A program made the position numbers and the translations under genes. From Pararhodobacter zhoushanensis (lineage in GTDB: Bacteria; Pseudomonadota; Alphaproteobacteria; Rhodobacterales; Rhodobacteraceae): DNA of 64,000 nt. Where the stretch lies: contig NZ_JAPDFL010000001.1 in NCBI RefSeq assembly GCF_025949695.1, positions 1,470,001 to 1,534,000 of the forward strand, read 5' to 3'. The notes beneath the pieces are model-generated. The model saw nothing but the letters and a program-made list of their open reading frames with translations, was not told the origin of the DNA and did no database searches. Of this stretch, positions 35,155 to 43,807 are shown in pieces (positions within the stretch are counted from its first letter, which is position 1; every line of letters starts with the position of its first letter).

Positions 35155-36006
35155 ATGACCCAGACCATCGCCATCACCGGCGCCACCGGCCAGCTCGGCC
35201 GTCTCGCCATCGCCGCCCTGAAAACCCGCGCCCCCGGTGCCACGCTGATTGCGCTGGTGCGCGATCCGGCCAAAGCCGTCGATCTTGGCGTCGACGCGCG
35301 GGCGTTTGACTATACCGCCCCTGCCACGCTGGCCGCGCCGCTCAAGGGCGTCGATGTGCTGGTGCTGATTTCGTCAAGCGATTTCAACGATCGCGCCGGT
35401 CAGCACCGCAATGTCATCGCGGCCGCCGAACAGGCGGGCGTGGGCCGGATCGTCTATACCTCGATCCTGAAGGGCGATGCCTCGCCGATGCTGCTGGCGC
35501 AAGACCACAGTGCGACCGAGGCGGCGCTGGCCGCCTCCAGCCTGACAGCGACCGTCCTGCGCAACGGGTGGTATTTCGAGAACTACACCGGCGCTCTGGC
35601 CGGCGCGATCGAGGCGGGTGCCATTGTCGGGGTCAACGCCGCAGCCAGGATCGCCCCCGCCGCGCGCGCCGATTTCGCCGAGGCGATTGCCGTGGTTGCA
35701 GCGGACGATGCGCACGCCGGCAAGGTCTATGAGCTGGCTGGGGACGAGGCCTTCACCATGGCCGAATTCGCCGCCGAGGTTGCTGCACAAGCGGGCAAGC
35801 CCGTCGCCTACGCACCGATGCCGCAGGCCGCCTATGCCGATCTGCTGAAAAGCTTCGGCCTGCCCGAGGGCGCTGCGATGATCTTTGCCGACAGCGACGC
35901 GCAGGCGGGTGAGGGCGCGCTGCTGGACGAAAGCCACACGCTGTCGCATCTGATCGGACATCCGACGACGCCGTTGAAAGACGCTGTCGCTGCCGCTCTG
36001 GCCTAA
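35155..36006 (+). CDS. NAD(P)H-binding oxidoreductase, QorB/NmrA-like SDR
   Basis: A 283-residue atypical SDR. The Rossmann motif is IAITGATGQLGRLAI, followed by VRDP and DYTAPATL for cofactor discrimination, LVLISSSDFNDRAGQHRNVI, and RNGWYFENYTGAL. This matches NAD(P)H:quinone oxidoreductase type 2 (QorB) and fits the divergent HxlR partner. It probably reduces quinones or related electrophiles in the cytoplasm. A stem-loop follows the stop. Confidence 0.9.
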   Translation: MTQTIAITGATGQLGRLAIAALKTRAPGATLIALVRDPAKAVDLGVDARAFDYTAPATLAAPLKGVDVLVLISSSDFNDRAGQHRNVIAAAEQAGVGRIVYTSILKGDASPMLLAQDHSATEAALAASSLTATVLRNGWYFENYTGALAGAIEAGAIVGVNAAARIAPAARADFAEAIAVVAADDAHAGKVYELAGDEAFTMAEFAAEVAAQAGKPVAYAPMPQAAYADLLKSFGLPEGAAMIFADSDAQAGEGALLDESHTLSHLIGHPTTPLKDAVAAALA

Positions 36007-36012
36007 TCGTGT

Positions 36013-36039
36013 AGCGGGCCGGGGTCAGACCGGCCCGCT
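36013..36039 (+). terminator. Stem-loop after the qorB-like gene
   Basis: AGCGGGCCGG and CCGGCCCGCT form a perfect 10-bp stem with a 7-base loop, followed by a second small stem CCCC-ATCTTT-GGGG. No long U tract. Confidence 0.6.
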
Positions 36040-36107
36040 GCCCCATCTTTGGGGCTTTCGCCCGGAAGTGACTTGGGTATCCTGCCGGCGAAAATCAGGA
36101 GAACCCG

Positions 36108-36518
36108 ATGCCCTCGCAAACCGCCCGCGCCACGATCCAAGCCTATTACGACGCCTTCAACGCGGGCGATGTCGCCGGAATGGTGGCCTGCCTGCATGAC
36201 GATTTCGCCCATCATGTGAACGAGGGCGCGACGCGTCTGGGCAAAGCGGCTTTTGCGGAATTCTGCGCGCATATGTCCGAGACCTATAAAGAGCGGCTCA
36301 CCGATCTGGTGGTCTATGGCAGCGAGGATGGCACGCGCGGCGCGGCGGAATTCACCGTCAACGGCACCTATCTTAAAACCGATCCGGGTCTGCCCGAAGC
36401 ACATGGCCAGACCTATGTGTTGCCCGCCGGGGGGTTCTTCAGCCTCAAGGACGGCAAGATCACCCGCGTCACCACGTACTATAACCTGCAAGACTGGATC
36501 GCGCAGGTCAGCGCGTGA
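36108..36518 (+). CDS. NTF2-like / ketosteroid-isomerase-like protein
   Basis: A 136-residue single-domain protein with the NTF2-like cone-fold pattern: helix ARATIQAYYDAFNAGDVAGMVACLHDDFAHHVNEG, then FAEFCAHMSETYKERL and FSLKDGKITRVTTYYNL. Such proteins can be isomerases, hydrolases or ligand binders; no catalytic set is certain here. It overlaps the GNAT gene start (GTGA) and heads an operon with a GNAT and a nitrilase. Confidence 0.85.
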   Translation: MPSQTARATIQAYYDAFNAGDVAGMVACLHDDFAHHVNEGATRLGKAAFAEFCAHMSETYKERLTDLVVYGSEDGTRGAAEFTVNGTYLKTDPGLPEAHGQTYVLPAGGFFSLKDGKITRVTTYYNLQDWIAQVSA

Positions 36519-37096
36519 GGGTCGAGGCGCTCACCGGCCCTGCGCTGAGCGCGGCGCTGGACGATGTGGGGCGGCTGCGGATCGCCGTGTTCCGGGACTG
36601 GCCGTATCTCTATGACGGCGATCTGGCCTATGAGCGGCTCTATCTGGAGCACTACCGCACCAGTGCGCGTGCGGTGTTGGTGGGGGCCTTCGACGGCGGG
36701 TCGCTGGTCGGGGCGGCGACGGGGACGCCGATGGAAGACCACGCCAATGACTTCGCGACTGCGTTCTCGCAAACCGGGCTTGCGCTGTCAGACATTTTCT
36801 ATTGCGCTGAATCGGTGCTGTTGCCCGCGTATCGGGGCAAAGGCGTCGGACATCGCTTTTTTGACAGCCGTGAAGCGCATGCACGATCCCTTGGTCGCCG
36901 TTATGTTGCCTTTTGTGCAGTGCAGCGCCCGGATGATCACCCGGCGCGCCCTGACGGGTATCGACCCTTGGATGCCTTCTGGCGGGCGCGGGGGTATGCG
37001 CCGCTGGACGGGGTTGTCGCGAAGTTTCGCTGGAAAGATCTGGGCGACACCGTAGACTCGGAGAAACCGCTGCAATTCTGGATGCGAGAGCTATGA
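36515..37096 (+). CDS. GNAT family N-acetyltransferase
   Basis: A 193-residue protein from a GTG start overlapping the previous stop. The acetyl-CoA-binding region is AESVLLPAYRGKGVGHRFFDSREAHARSLG, with the R/Q-x-x-G-x-G/A loop RGKGVG. The N-terminal half holds YLYDGDLAYERLYLEHY and a beta strand VLVGAFDGGSLVGAATG. The substrate is unknown. Its stop overlaps the nitrilase start (ATGA); GNAT and nitrilase domains occur fused in some bacteria, suggesting a joint function. Confidence 0.88.
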   Translation: MRVEALTGPALSAALDDVGRLRIAVFRDWPYLYDGDLAYERLYLEHYRTSARAVLVGAFDGGSLVGAATGTPMEDHANDFATAFSQTGLALSDIFYCAESVLLPAYRGKGVGHRFFDSREAHARSLGRRYVAFCAVQRPDDHPARPDGYRPLDAFWRARGYAPLDGVVAKFRWKDLGDTVDSEKPLQFWMREL

Positions 37097-37992
37097 CCAA
37101 TACCGTGACCATCGCCGCTGCTGCCTATCCTCTGGACTGGTTCGACAGCTTCGACGCTTTCGAGACAAAAGTCGCGCGCTGGGTCGCCGAGGCGGCAGGC
37201 AAGGGTGCGCAAGTGATGGTATTCCCGGAATACGGCGCCATGGAACTGGCCAGTCTGGGCGGCGCGGCGGTGGCGGGCGATCTTGAAGGGGCGCTATCGG
37301 AAGTGGCCAGGCACCAGCCTGCCGCCGATGCGGTCTTTGCCCGGCTGGCAGCGGAATACGGCGTCTATATCCTCGCGCCGTCGGGTCCGGTGTTTACCGG
37401 CAACCGCCCGGTCAACCGGGCGTCGTTCTTTGGCCCCAACGGGCCGATCGGGCATCAGGACAAGCAAATCATGACCCGGTTCGAGCGCGAGGAGTGGGAT
37501 GTCATTCCCGGTGCCGACGGACTGGCGGTCTTCGATACGCCGCTGGGACGCTTTGGCGTGGTGATCTGCTATGACAGCGAGTTCCCGCTGCTGTCGCGTG
37601 CTCTGGCCGAGGCCGGTGTCGAAATCCTGCTCGCCCCCAGCACCACCGAAACCCACGCCGGATTTACCCGCGTGCGTGTCGGCTCAATGGCGCGGGCGCT
37701 GGAAAATCAATGCGTTGTGGTCCACGCCCCGCTGGTCGGTGAGGCCGCGTGGTGCGTCGGGGTCGAAGAGAACACCGGCCGTGCGTCGATCTATGGCCCG
37801 CCGGATCGCGACTGGCCTGCGACCGGGATTATCGCTGAGGGCGAGATGAATGTGCCGGGATGGGTCTATGCTACGGTGTCGCGCGATCAGATTGCGCAAA
37901 CCCGCGCTGACGGCGTTGTCTTGAACCTGACGCACTGGCCGGAACAGAGCGAACGCATCCACAGCGCGACGCGGGTTATTAGCGCAAGTTAA
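37093..37992 (+). CDS. Carbon-nitrogen hydrolase (nitrilase superfamily)
   Basis: A 299-residue protein with the complete nitrilase triad: Glu in VFPEYGAMEL, Lys in GHQDKQIMTRFE, and Cys in VVICYDSEFPLLSRAL. GSMARALENQCVVVHAPLVG follows in the dimer region. Members hydrolyse amides or nitriles, or act as N-terminal amidases. The upstream GNAT suggests work on an acylated amine or peptide. It ends the operon. Confidence 0.92.
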   Translation: MTNTVTIAAAAYPLDWFDSFDAFETKVARWVAEAAGKGAQVMVFPEYGAMELASLGGAAVAGDLEGALSEVARHQPAADAVFARLAAEYGVYILAPSGPVFTGNRPVNRASFFGPNGPIGHQDKQIMTRFEREEWDVIPGADGLAVFDTPLGRFGVVICYDSEFPLLSRALAEAGVEILLAPSTTETHAGFTRVRVGSMARALENQCVVVHAPLVGEAAWCVGVEENTGRASIYGPPDRDWPATGIIAEGEMNVPGWVYATVSRDQIAQTRADGVVLNLTHWPEQSERIHSATRVISAS

Positions 37993-38068
37993 ACCTTGAT
38001 TCTTCTGAAATGAAGGCGCATATCGCCATCGCCTGCTTCGTGCGGGCGGATACCCATTTGGAGAGACC

Positions 38069-38287
38069 ATGGCCAAGGAAGAACTGCTCGAATTTCCCGG
38101 CGTCGTGAAGGAACTCTTGCCGAATGCGACGTTCAAGGTCGAGCTGGAAAACGGCCATGTCATCATCGCACACACGGCAGGAAAGATGCGCAAGAACCGC
38201 ATCCGTGTCCTCGCAGGCGACCGCGTTCAAGTCGAAATGACCCCCTACGATCTGACCAAGGGCCGGATCAACTATCGCTTCAAGTGA
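38069..38287 (+). CDS. infA: Translation initiation factor IF-1
   Basis: 72 residues, the usual IF-1 length, with the S1/OB fold [45 protein letters not shown] and the terminal [16 protein letters not shown]. It binds the 30S A site during initiation. The TGA overlaps the ATG of maf (TGATG), beginning the operon infA-maf-RNase-yacG. Confidence 0.98.
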   Translation: MAKEELLEFPGVVKELLPNATFKVELENGHVIIAHTAGKMRKNRIRVLAGDRVQVEMTPYDLTKGRINYRFK

Positions 38288-38850
38288 TGCGTCTTGTTCT
38301 GGGTTCGGCCAGCCCGCGCCGGCTGGACCTGCTGGCGCAGATTGGCGTCACGCCTGACGCCGTACGCCCCGCTGACATTGATGAAACGCCCAGGGCCCGG
38401 GAACTCCCGCGGCCTTATTGCGCGCGCATGGCGTTGGAAAAAGTTCAGGCGGTGACGGCGGCCGAGGATGAGATCGTGCTCTGCGCCGATACCACCGTGG
38501 CGCTGGGCCGCCGGATTCTGGGCAAGCCAGAGACGGCGACACAGGCGGCGGAATTCCTGATGCTGTTGGGCGGGCGTCGTCATTCGGTGATCACCGCTGT
38601 CGCGGTCAAACGCGGCGCGCAGGTCTGGACGCGGGAAGTGGAAACGGCGGTGAAAATGAAGCGCCTTTCGGACGATGAATTGAACGGCTACCTCGCCAGC
38701 GATGAGTGGCAGGGCAAGGCCGGTGCTTATGGCATCCAAGGCCGGGCCGGGGCGTTTATCCCGTGGATTCAAGGCTCGTTCAGCGCCGTTGTCGGCCTGC
38801 CGCTGGCGGAAACTGCTGTGTTGCTGAACGCTGCCGGGTGGCGCGCATGA
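38287..38850 (+). CDS. maf: Maf family nucleoside triphosphate pyrophosphatase
   Basis: A 187-residue protein. [18 protein letters not shown] and ADIDETP are the conserved Maf blocks, followed by [16 protein letters not shown] (Asp for metal) and [18 protein letters not shown]. Maf proteins hydrolyse dTTP/UTP or modified nucleotides and can affect septum formation. A GTG one codon upstream is possible; the ATG overlaps the infA stop. Its own stop overlaps the next ATG. Confidence 0.93.
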   Translation: MRLVLGSASPRRLDLLAQIGVTPDAVRPADIDETPRARELPRPYCARMALEKVQAVTAAEDEIVLCADTTVALGRRILGKPETATQAAEFLMLLGGRRHSVITAVAVKRGAQVWTREVETAVKMKRLSDDELNGYLASDEWQGKAGAYGIQGRAGAFIPWIQGSFSAVVGLPLAETAVLLNAAGWRA

Positions 38851-39878
38851 TCGGCCGGGTGATTGCGCTGGGCCAGATCGAGGGCCGCGAGGTGGCGGCG
38901 CTGATGGTCGATGGCCTGATCGAAGACCTGGCCATGGAAACCGACGCGCTGGGCACAGGGGCAATCCTGCGCGGGGTTGTCGGGCGGCCGGTCAAGGGGC
39001 TGGGCGGCGTGTTCGTCGACCTGCCGGACGGCCAGAGCGGCTTTCTGCGTGCGCCCAAAGGGCTGGCGCCGGGGCAGCGCATTCTGGTGCAGATCGCCGG
39101 GGCGGCCGAGCCGGGCAAGGCTTTGCCGCTGACGCAGCGCCTGTTGTTCAAGAGCCGCTACGCGATCGTCACGCCCGATGCGCCGGGGCTGAATGTCAGC
39201 CGCGCGATTCATGACGAAGACATCCGCGCTGAGCTGACGGCACTGGCAGGGGCCGCGATGGCAGGGGCGAGCGAGACGCTGGGCCTGATCCTGCGCTCGG
39301 TCTGCGAGCAGGCGAGCGACGAGGACGTAACCCAGGACATCGCCCAGATGCGCGCGTTGGCCGAGGCCGTGCTGGCCGATCTGACCGGCGGACCCGAGTT
39401 GCTGGTCGATGCGCCGGGGCCGCATGAGCTGGCCTGGCGCGACTGGGGCGATGCGGATGAGGTCGACGACAGCGCCGAGGCGCTGGATCACTCAGGCGCG
39501 CTTGACCAGATCGAGGCGCTGCACCGGGGCGAAGTCAAGCTCGACGGCGGCGCGTCGATGTGGATTCAGGCGACCCGCGCCTTTGTCGCGGTCGATGTGA
39601 ACACCGGCGCGGACACGTCGCCGGCGGCGGGGCTGAAAGCCTCGATCGCGGCGGCGCGCGATCTGCCCCGCCAGCTGCGGTTGCGCGGTATGGGCGGCAT
39701 GATCATCGTCGATTTCGCGCCCTGTCCCAAGCGTGACCGGCATGTGCTGGAGCAGGTGCTGAGCAAGGCGTTCCGCGCTGATGCGGGGGAGGCGACGATG
39801 GCGGGCTGGACTCCGCTGGGCAATTTCGAGCTGACGCGGCGGCGCGACCGTGCACCGCTGGCCGGGTGGCCGGTGTGA
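38847..39878 (+). CDS. Short ribonuclease E/G family protein
   Basis: 343 residues. An S1-like part ([24 protein letters not shown]) and the catalytic core are present; the two magnesium-binding Asp residues are in AVDVNTGAD and MIIVDFAPC, as in RNase E/G. The protein stops at [17 protein letters not shown], without the CxxC zinc-link and the scaffold tail of RNase E, and is shorter than typical RNase G. It may process rRNA or mRNA from this operon, or be a specialised paralogue. It overlaps maf (ATGA) and yacG (GTGA). Confidence 0.88.
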   Translation: MIGRVIALGQIEGREVAALMVDGLIEDLAMETDALGTGAILRGVVGRPVKGLGGVFVDLPDGQSGFLRAPKGLAPGQRILVQIAGAAEPGKALPLTQRLLFKSRYAIVTPDAPGLNVSRAIHDEDIRAELTALAGAAMAGASETLGLILRSVCEQASDEDVTQDIAQMRALAEAVLADLTGGPELLVDAPGPHELAWRDWGDADEVDDSAEALDHSGALDQIEALHRGEVKLDGGASMWIQATRAFVAVDVNTGADTSPAAGLKASIAAARDLPRQLRLRGMGGMIIVDFAPCPKRDRHVLEQVLSKAFRADAGEATMAGWTPLGNFELTRRRDRAPLAGWPV

Positions 39879-40036
39879 GCAAGGCGGCGACATGCGCGCA
39901 CTGCGGCAAGCCGGTGGTCGACGCGTACAAGCCGTTTTGCTCGAAGCGCTGCGCGGATGTGGATCTGGCGCGTTGGCTGCGGGCGGATTACGCGATCCCG
40001 GTGGCCGACGAGCTGCCGGACGAGCCGGAAGAGTAG
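39875..40036 (+). CDS. yacG: DNA gyrase inhibitor YacG (zinc finger)
   Basis: A 53-residue protein starting at a GTG that overlaps the RNase stop. The treble-clef zinc site C-x2-C-x11-C-x3-C is visible in CAHCGKPVVDAYKPFCSKRC, followed by DLARWL and an acidic tail DELPDEPEE. YacG binds and inhibits GyrB in E. coli. It is the last gene of the infA operon. Confidence 0.92.
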   Translation: MSKAATCAHCGKPVVDAYKPFCSKRCADVDLARWLRADYAIPVADELPDEPEE

Positions 40037-40136
40037 CAGAGCGGCGGCGCTCGGGGGCATCGAGCCCCTCGCGCCGCGCAGGGGACGCTGTCCCCTACGG
40101 CCTGACGGCCTACCCCTGGGATATTTATGGACAGAT
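40037..40136 (+). repeat. Modular GC-hairpin intergenic repeat, copy D
   Basis: After yacG: a hairpin GGCGCTCGGGGGC/GCCCCTCGCGCC (imperfect), GGGGACGC/GTCCCC and GGCCTGACGGCC, then CCCCTGGGATATTTATGGAC and AGATGATG. Confidence 0.7.
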
Positions 40137-40222
40137 GATGCACACCCCCTGTGGGCGGTGGCGTCATGCTTTCGTCACAGCGGCTGCGGTCTTATCGTGT
40201 CGGAAAGCTCAGGAGAGACAGC

Positions 40223-42019
40223 ATGCGCATTCTTGTGTTCAACGCGGGCAGTTCGAGCCTGAAATTCGGTGTCTTCGAGGGCGCGCGGGGGGAAGGCGGC
40301 GAGACGCGGCAATTGGTGAAGGGGGCGTTCGAGCGGTTCCGCGAGGGGGCCTGCGCGTTTGCGCTGGAGATCGACGGCGTGGCCGAGCGTGGCGAGGCCC
40401 CGCATGGGGATCTGGGCGCGGCGATCGCAGCGGTGCCGGGGGTGTTGGCGCAGCACGGCATCGACGGGATCGAGGCGGTCGGGCACCGGATCGTGCATGG
40501 CGGCGCGGAATTCGCCACGCCCGCCGTGCTGGATGCGCCGACGTTGGCGCGGATCGAGGCGCTGACGCCCTTGGCCCCGTTGCACAACCCCGCGAATCTG
40601 CACGCCGTCCGGCTGGCGCAGGCCGTCTGGCCCGATCTCCCGCAAGTCGGGGTATTTGACACGGCTTTTCATCTGACCAACCCGCCGCGTGTCTACAGCT
40701 ATGCGGTGCCCGCGGCGTGGCGCGAGGCCGGGTTGCGGCGGTTCGGGTTTCACGGCACCTCGCATAAATACGTCGCCGAGCGCGCGGCGCAGGCGCTGGG
40801 GCAGCCCTTGGCGCGGCTCAGGATCATCTCGGTCCATCTGGGCAACGGGGCGAGTGTCTGCGCGATCAATCTGGGTAAAAGCTTTGAATCCTCGATGGGC
40901 CTGACCGCGCTGGAGGGGCTGGTGATGGGCACGCGCTCGGGCGATGTCGACCCCGGCGCGTTTGGGTATTTGCAGCGCCAGCTGGGGCTGGGCATCGAGG
41001 AAATCGAGCAGGCGCTGTACAGCGACAGCGGGTTGAAGGGGCTGACCGGCTCGTCCGACATGCGCGATGTCGAGGATCGCGCGGCGGCGGGCGACGCGGC
41101 GGCGCAGATGGCGATCAACCTCTATGCCCACCGCGCCCGCAAATACATCGGTGCCTATGCCGCCGGAATGGGCGGCGTGGATGCGGTGGTGTTTACCGGC
41201 GGGATCGGCGAAAACTCGGCCTCGATGCGGCGGCGGATTTGTGACGGGCTGGATTTCATGGGGCTGCGGCTGGATTTCGACCGCAACCAGTCGGTTGATC
41301 TGGCCGGGCGCGCGGCGCCGCAGATCCAGTCGTACGGCGCGCGGGTGGCGGTTCTGGTGACCGAGACCGCCGAGCAATTGCAGATAGCGCGCGAAGTGGC
41401 GGCGCATCTGTCGCGGCCCGAGGCTGAGGTCAGGCCAATCCCGGTGGCGGTATCGGGGCGGCATGTGCATCTGGCCGAGGATTCGCTGAAAGCGCTGTTT
41501 GGCCCGGAGTATGCGCTGACCATCGCCAAGCAGTTGCGCCAGCCGGGCAACTGGGCGGCCAACGAGCGGGTGACGCTGGTTGGTCCCAAGGGGCGGCTGG
41601 AGAATGTCGCGATTCTGGGGCCGCTGCGGCGGCGCACGCAGATCGAGGTCTCGCGTACCGACAGTTTCGCGCTGGGTATCGACGCGCCGGTGCGCGATTC
41701 GGGCGATCTGGACGGCACGCCGACGGTCCGTCTGATCGGGCCGCACGGGCAGCTGGACACCGACGGGCTGATCGTGGCGGCGCGGCATGTGCATATGCAC
41801 CCCGATGACGCACAGGCGATGGGGCTTGAGGACGGGCAGATGGTGTCTGTGCGGATCGGGCAGGGCGAGCGGGCGCTGACTTTCGGCCATACCAAGATCC
41901 GCATCCAGCCCAATGCCTTCACCGAGATGCACATTGACACGGATGAGGCGAATGCCTCGGGCATCGGGCCAAACTGGGTGGGTGAGGTGATCGAGATGGA
42001 GGCGCATCTGGGCGCGTGA
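40223..42019 (+). CDS. Fused acetate kinase - PduL-type phosphotransacylase
   Basis: A 598-residue fusion from an ATG preceded by AGGAGAGACAGC. Residues about 1-398 are a complete acetate/propionate kinase: VFNAGSSSLKFGVF, VGHRIVHGG, VGVFDTAFH, FHGTSHKYVAERA, VHLGNGASVCAI, MGTRSGDVDPG and FTGGIGENS. Residues about 405-598 are a PduL-like phosphate acyltransferase with zinc-ligand histidines in VSGRHVHLAED and VAARHVHMHPDD, plus TEMHIDTDEANASGI. One chain could thus interconvert acyl-CoA, acyl phosphate and acetate/propionate with ATP formation. No microcompartment shell genes or encapsulation peptide are visible. A separate pta is not nearby. Confidence 0.92.
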   Translation: MRILVFNAGSSSLKFGVFEGARGEGGETRQLVKGAFERFREGACAFALEIDGVAERGEAPHGDLGAAIAAVPGVLAQHGIDGIEAVGHRIVHGGAEFATPAVLDAPTLARIEALTPLAPLHNPANLHAVRLAQAVWPDLPQVGVFDTAFHLTNPPRVYSYAVPAAWREAGLRRFGFHGTSHKYVAERAAQALGQPLARLRIISVHLGNGASVCAINLGKSFESSMGLTALEGLVMGTRSGDVDPGAFGYLQRQLGLGIEEIEQALYSDSGLKGLTGSSDMRDVEDRAAAGDAAAQMAINLYAHRARKYIGAYAAGMGGVDAVVFTGGIGENSASMRRRICDGLDFMGLRLDFDRNQSVDLAGRAAPQIQSYGARVAVLVTETAEQLQIAREVAAHLSRPEAEVRPIPVAVSGRHVHLAEDSLKALFGPEYALTIAKQLRQPGNWAANERVTLVGPKGRLENVAILGPLRRRTQIEVSRTDSFALGIDAPVRDSGDLDGTPTVRLIGPHGQLDTDGLIVAARHVHMHPDDAQAMGLEDGQMVSVRIGQGERALTFGHTKIRIQPNAFTEMHIDTDEANASGIGPNWVGEVIEMEAHLGA

Positions 42020-42053
42020 CATCTTGCGAAACGGGGATTTGCGCGGGATAAGG

Positions 42054-42194
42054 GCGTGTTCTCAGGGCGGGGCGCAATTCCCCACCGGCGGTAAGCGGGC
42101 CTCCCGCAAGCCCGCGAGCGCCTTCCTTGCGGAAGGGTCAGCAGATCAGGTGCAATGCCTGAGCCGACGGTCATAGTCCGGATGGAAGAGAACC
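42054..42194 (+). ncRNA. FMN riboswitch (RFN element) upstream of ribH
   Basis: The conserved RFN segments are in order: TTCTCAGGGCGGGGCGCAAT and CCCCACCGGCGGTA, a variable arm (GCGGGC...GCCCGC), GAGCGCC, GGTCAGCAGATC, CAGGTGCAATGCCTG, AGCCGACGGT and AGTCCGGATGGAAGAGAA. The aptamer ends about 83 bp before the ribH ATG. The following CCGCGC/GCGCGG stem lacks a U tract, so control of translation seems more likely than termination. Confidence 0.95.
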
Positions 42195-42277
42195 ATCGCC
42201 CGATGCCGCGCAGCCGCGCGGGGCCGGGATGTATGGGATCGCCTTGGGTGACGTGTCGCTTGATAAGGAGATCCACT

Positions 42278-42709
42278 ATGACACACACCCGTTACGCCTT
42301 TGTTAAAGCCGGTTGGCACGCCGATATCGTGGACCGCGCCTTGGAAGGCTTCTTGCAGACAATCCCCGCCGAGCAGGTCGATGTGTTCGACGTCCCGGGC
42401 GCGTTCGAGCTGCCGCTGATGGCGCGCGATCTGGCGAAAACCGGGCGCTATGCGGCTGTCGCGGCGGCGGCTTTCGTGGTGGATGGCGGCATCTACCGGC
42501 ATGATTTCGTGGCACAAGCCGTGGTCAGCGGGCTGATGCAGGTGGGGCTTGAGACCGGGGTGCCGGTGCTTTCGGTCTCGTTGACGCCGCATCAGTATCA
42601 GGAGACCGCGCATCACAACGCGATCTACCGCGCGCATTTCGTCGAGAAAGGGCGCGAGGCGGCCCAGGCGGCGGTGAAAATCACCCAAGCGCGGGCCGCG
42701 TTGGCCTGA
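42278..42709 (+). CDS. ribH: 6,7-dimethyl-8-ribityllumazine synthase, type II
   Basis: A 143-residue protein. The substrate-binding DVFDVPGAFELPLMARDL and the loop AFVVDGGIYRHDFVAQAVV with the catalytic-type His are present, then VPVLSVSLTPHQYQETAHHNAIYRAHFVEKGREAA. The LTPH segment is characteristic of RibH2, the decameric type known from Brucella and Mesorhizobium. It joins 5-amino-6-ribitylaminouracil with dihydroxybutanone phosphate. AAGGAG precedes the ATG, and an FMN riboswitch lies upstream, so expression should fall when FMN is plentiful. No other rib gene is adjacent. Confidence 0.94.
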   Translation: MTHTRYAFVKAGWHADIVDRALEGFLQTIPAEQVDVFDVPGAFELPLMARDLAKTGRYAAVAAAAFVVDGGIYRHDFVAQAVVSGLMQVGLETGVPVLSVSLTPHQYQETAHHNAIYRAHFVEKGREAAQAAVKITQARAALA

Positions 42710-42723
42710 CCGGCATTGGGGGC

Positions 42724-43716
42724 TCACGCCGACAGCGTGATCCCCTCGGCGGCCAGGTCGGGGGCCAGATCCGCGAGCTGCCACAGCGTCTGGATATGAT
42801 GCACCCCGGTCTCGGTTCGCGTGGCCATGTCGCGCGCCACGCGGGCCGCGACCAGCGCGGTGATCTCGGCTTCGGCCCGCCCGTCGAGGGTCAGGCGGCG
42901 CGTTACCCGCGCGCCGTCGCGCCACCCGTCGGCGATGATCACAAGGCCGGTTCTGTCCGACCCCAGACGAAAGCGCGGCAGGCTCCAGCGCAGGAGTTTG
43001 CGCATCATGGGGCGCGGGGCAAGGGCCGACAGCAGGCGAAGCGACGCGCCGGTCACCAGCGGCGAGCCGAGGCCGAGGCGGGTGGTGACGGCCGGGATTC
43101 CGGCGCGGGTCAGCACATGCTGATCCGCAAAATCGAAGGGGATGGTCGGCACCGGACCCGAGGCGAAGTCGAGCCGCTGCACCGCGTCCGGCGGCAGGGG
43201 CCGCAAGCTGTCGAGTGTCCAGTCGATCGCCGCAGCGCCGTGGCTGTCACCGAGGCCCAGAAGCACGCCGATTGTCAGCGACTCGATCCGGTCGAGACCG
43301 CGCAAGGCCTCAAGCGCCATGAGGTTGGTCAACCCCGGTGCCAGCCCGACCGACAGCACCGCCAGCGCCCCGTGCGAACGGGCGAGAGCGTCGAGCGATT
43401 CGTGGCGTTGCAGCACGGCGTCGGTGGCCGAGATATCGACATAACCCAGTCCGCGCGTCAGAACGGCGCTCGCGAACTGCGTCGTGGCGGTATCGAGGCA
43501 GACCACCACTGGCCCCGACCCCTGCAAGGCCGCGTCCCAGCTTGTGGCGTCGTCCAGATCGAGCCGCGCCGCGTCGGTGCCAAGCTGGTCGGCCAGCGCT
43601 TTCGCCCGCACGACATCGCGCCCGGCGATGCGGACGGGCAGTCCCGCGCCCGACAGCCGCCGCGCGATCTTTGAGCCGACATGGCCGTAGCCGCCGACGA
43701 TGGTGATGGGTTTCAT
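42724..43716 (-). CDS. Saccharopine dehydrogenase-like NAD(P)-binding protein
   Basis: A 330-residue protein with Rossmann motif ITIVGGYGHVGSKIARRLSGAGLPVRIAGR at the N-terminus, then GPVVVCLDTATTQFASAVLTRGLGYVDIS and VLSVGLAPGLTNLMALEALRG. These match the saccharopine dehydrogenase/homospermidine synthase-like oxidoreductases, but the substrate is unknown. The ATG at 43716 is chosen for CAGGAG upstream. It is divergent from an HxlR regulator that probably controls it. Confidence 0.8.
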   Translation of the reverse strand: MKPITIVGGYGHVGSKIARRLSGAGLPVRIAGRDVVRAKALADQLGTDAARLDLDDATSWDAALQGSGPVVVCLDTATTQFASAVLTRGLGYVDISATDAVLQRHESLDALARSHGALAVLSVGLAPGLTNLMALEALRGLDRIESLTIGVLLGLGDSHGAAAIDWTLDSLRPLPPDAVQRLDFASGPVPTIPFDFADQHVLTRAGIPAVTTRLGLGSPLVTGASLRLLSALAPRPMMRKLLRWSLPRFRLGSDRTGLVIIADGWRDGARVTRRLTLDGRAEAEITALVAARVARDMATRTETGVHHIQTLWQLADLAPDLAAEGITLSA

Positions 43717-43807
43717 GGCTTGGTCTCCTGCGGTCGCGGCGGCATAGTGCCGCCTGCTGCGCTTCAATCACACCGAATCGACCCTTTCCAAATGGGAAGT
43801 CCTGACG

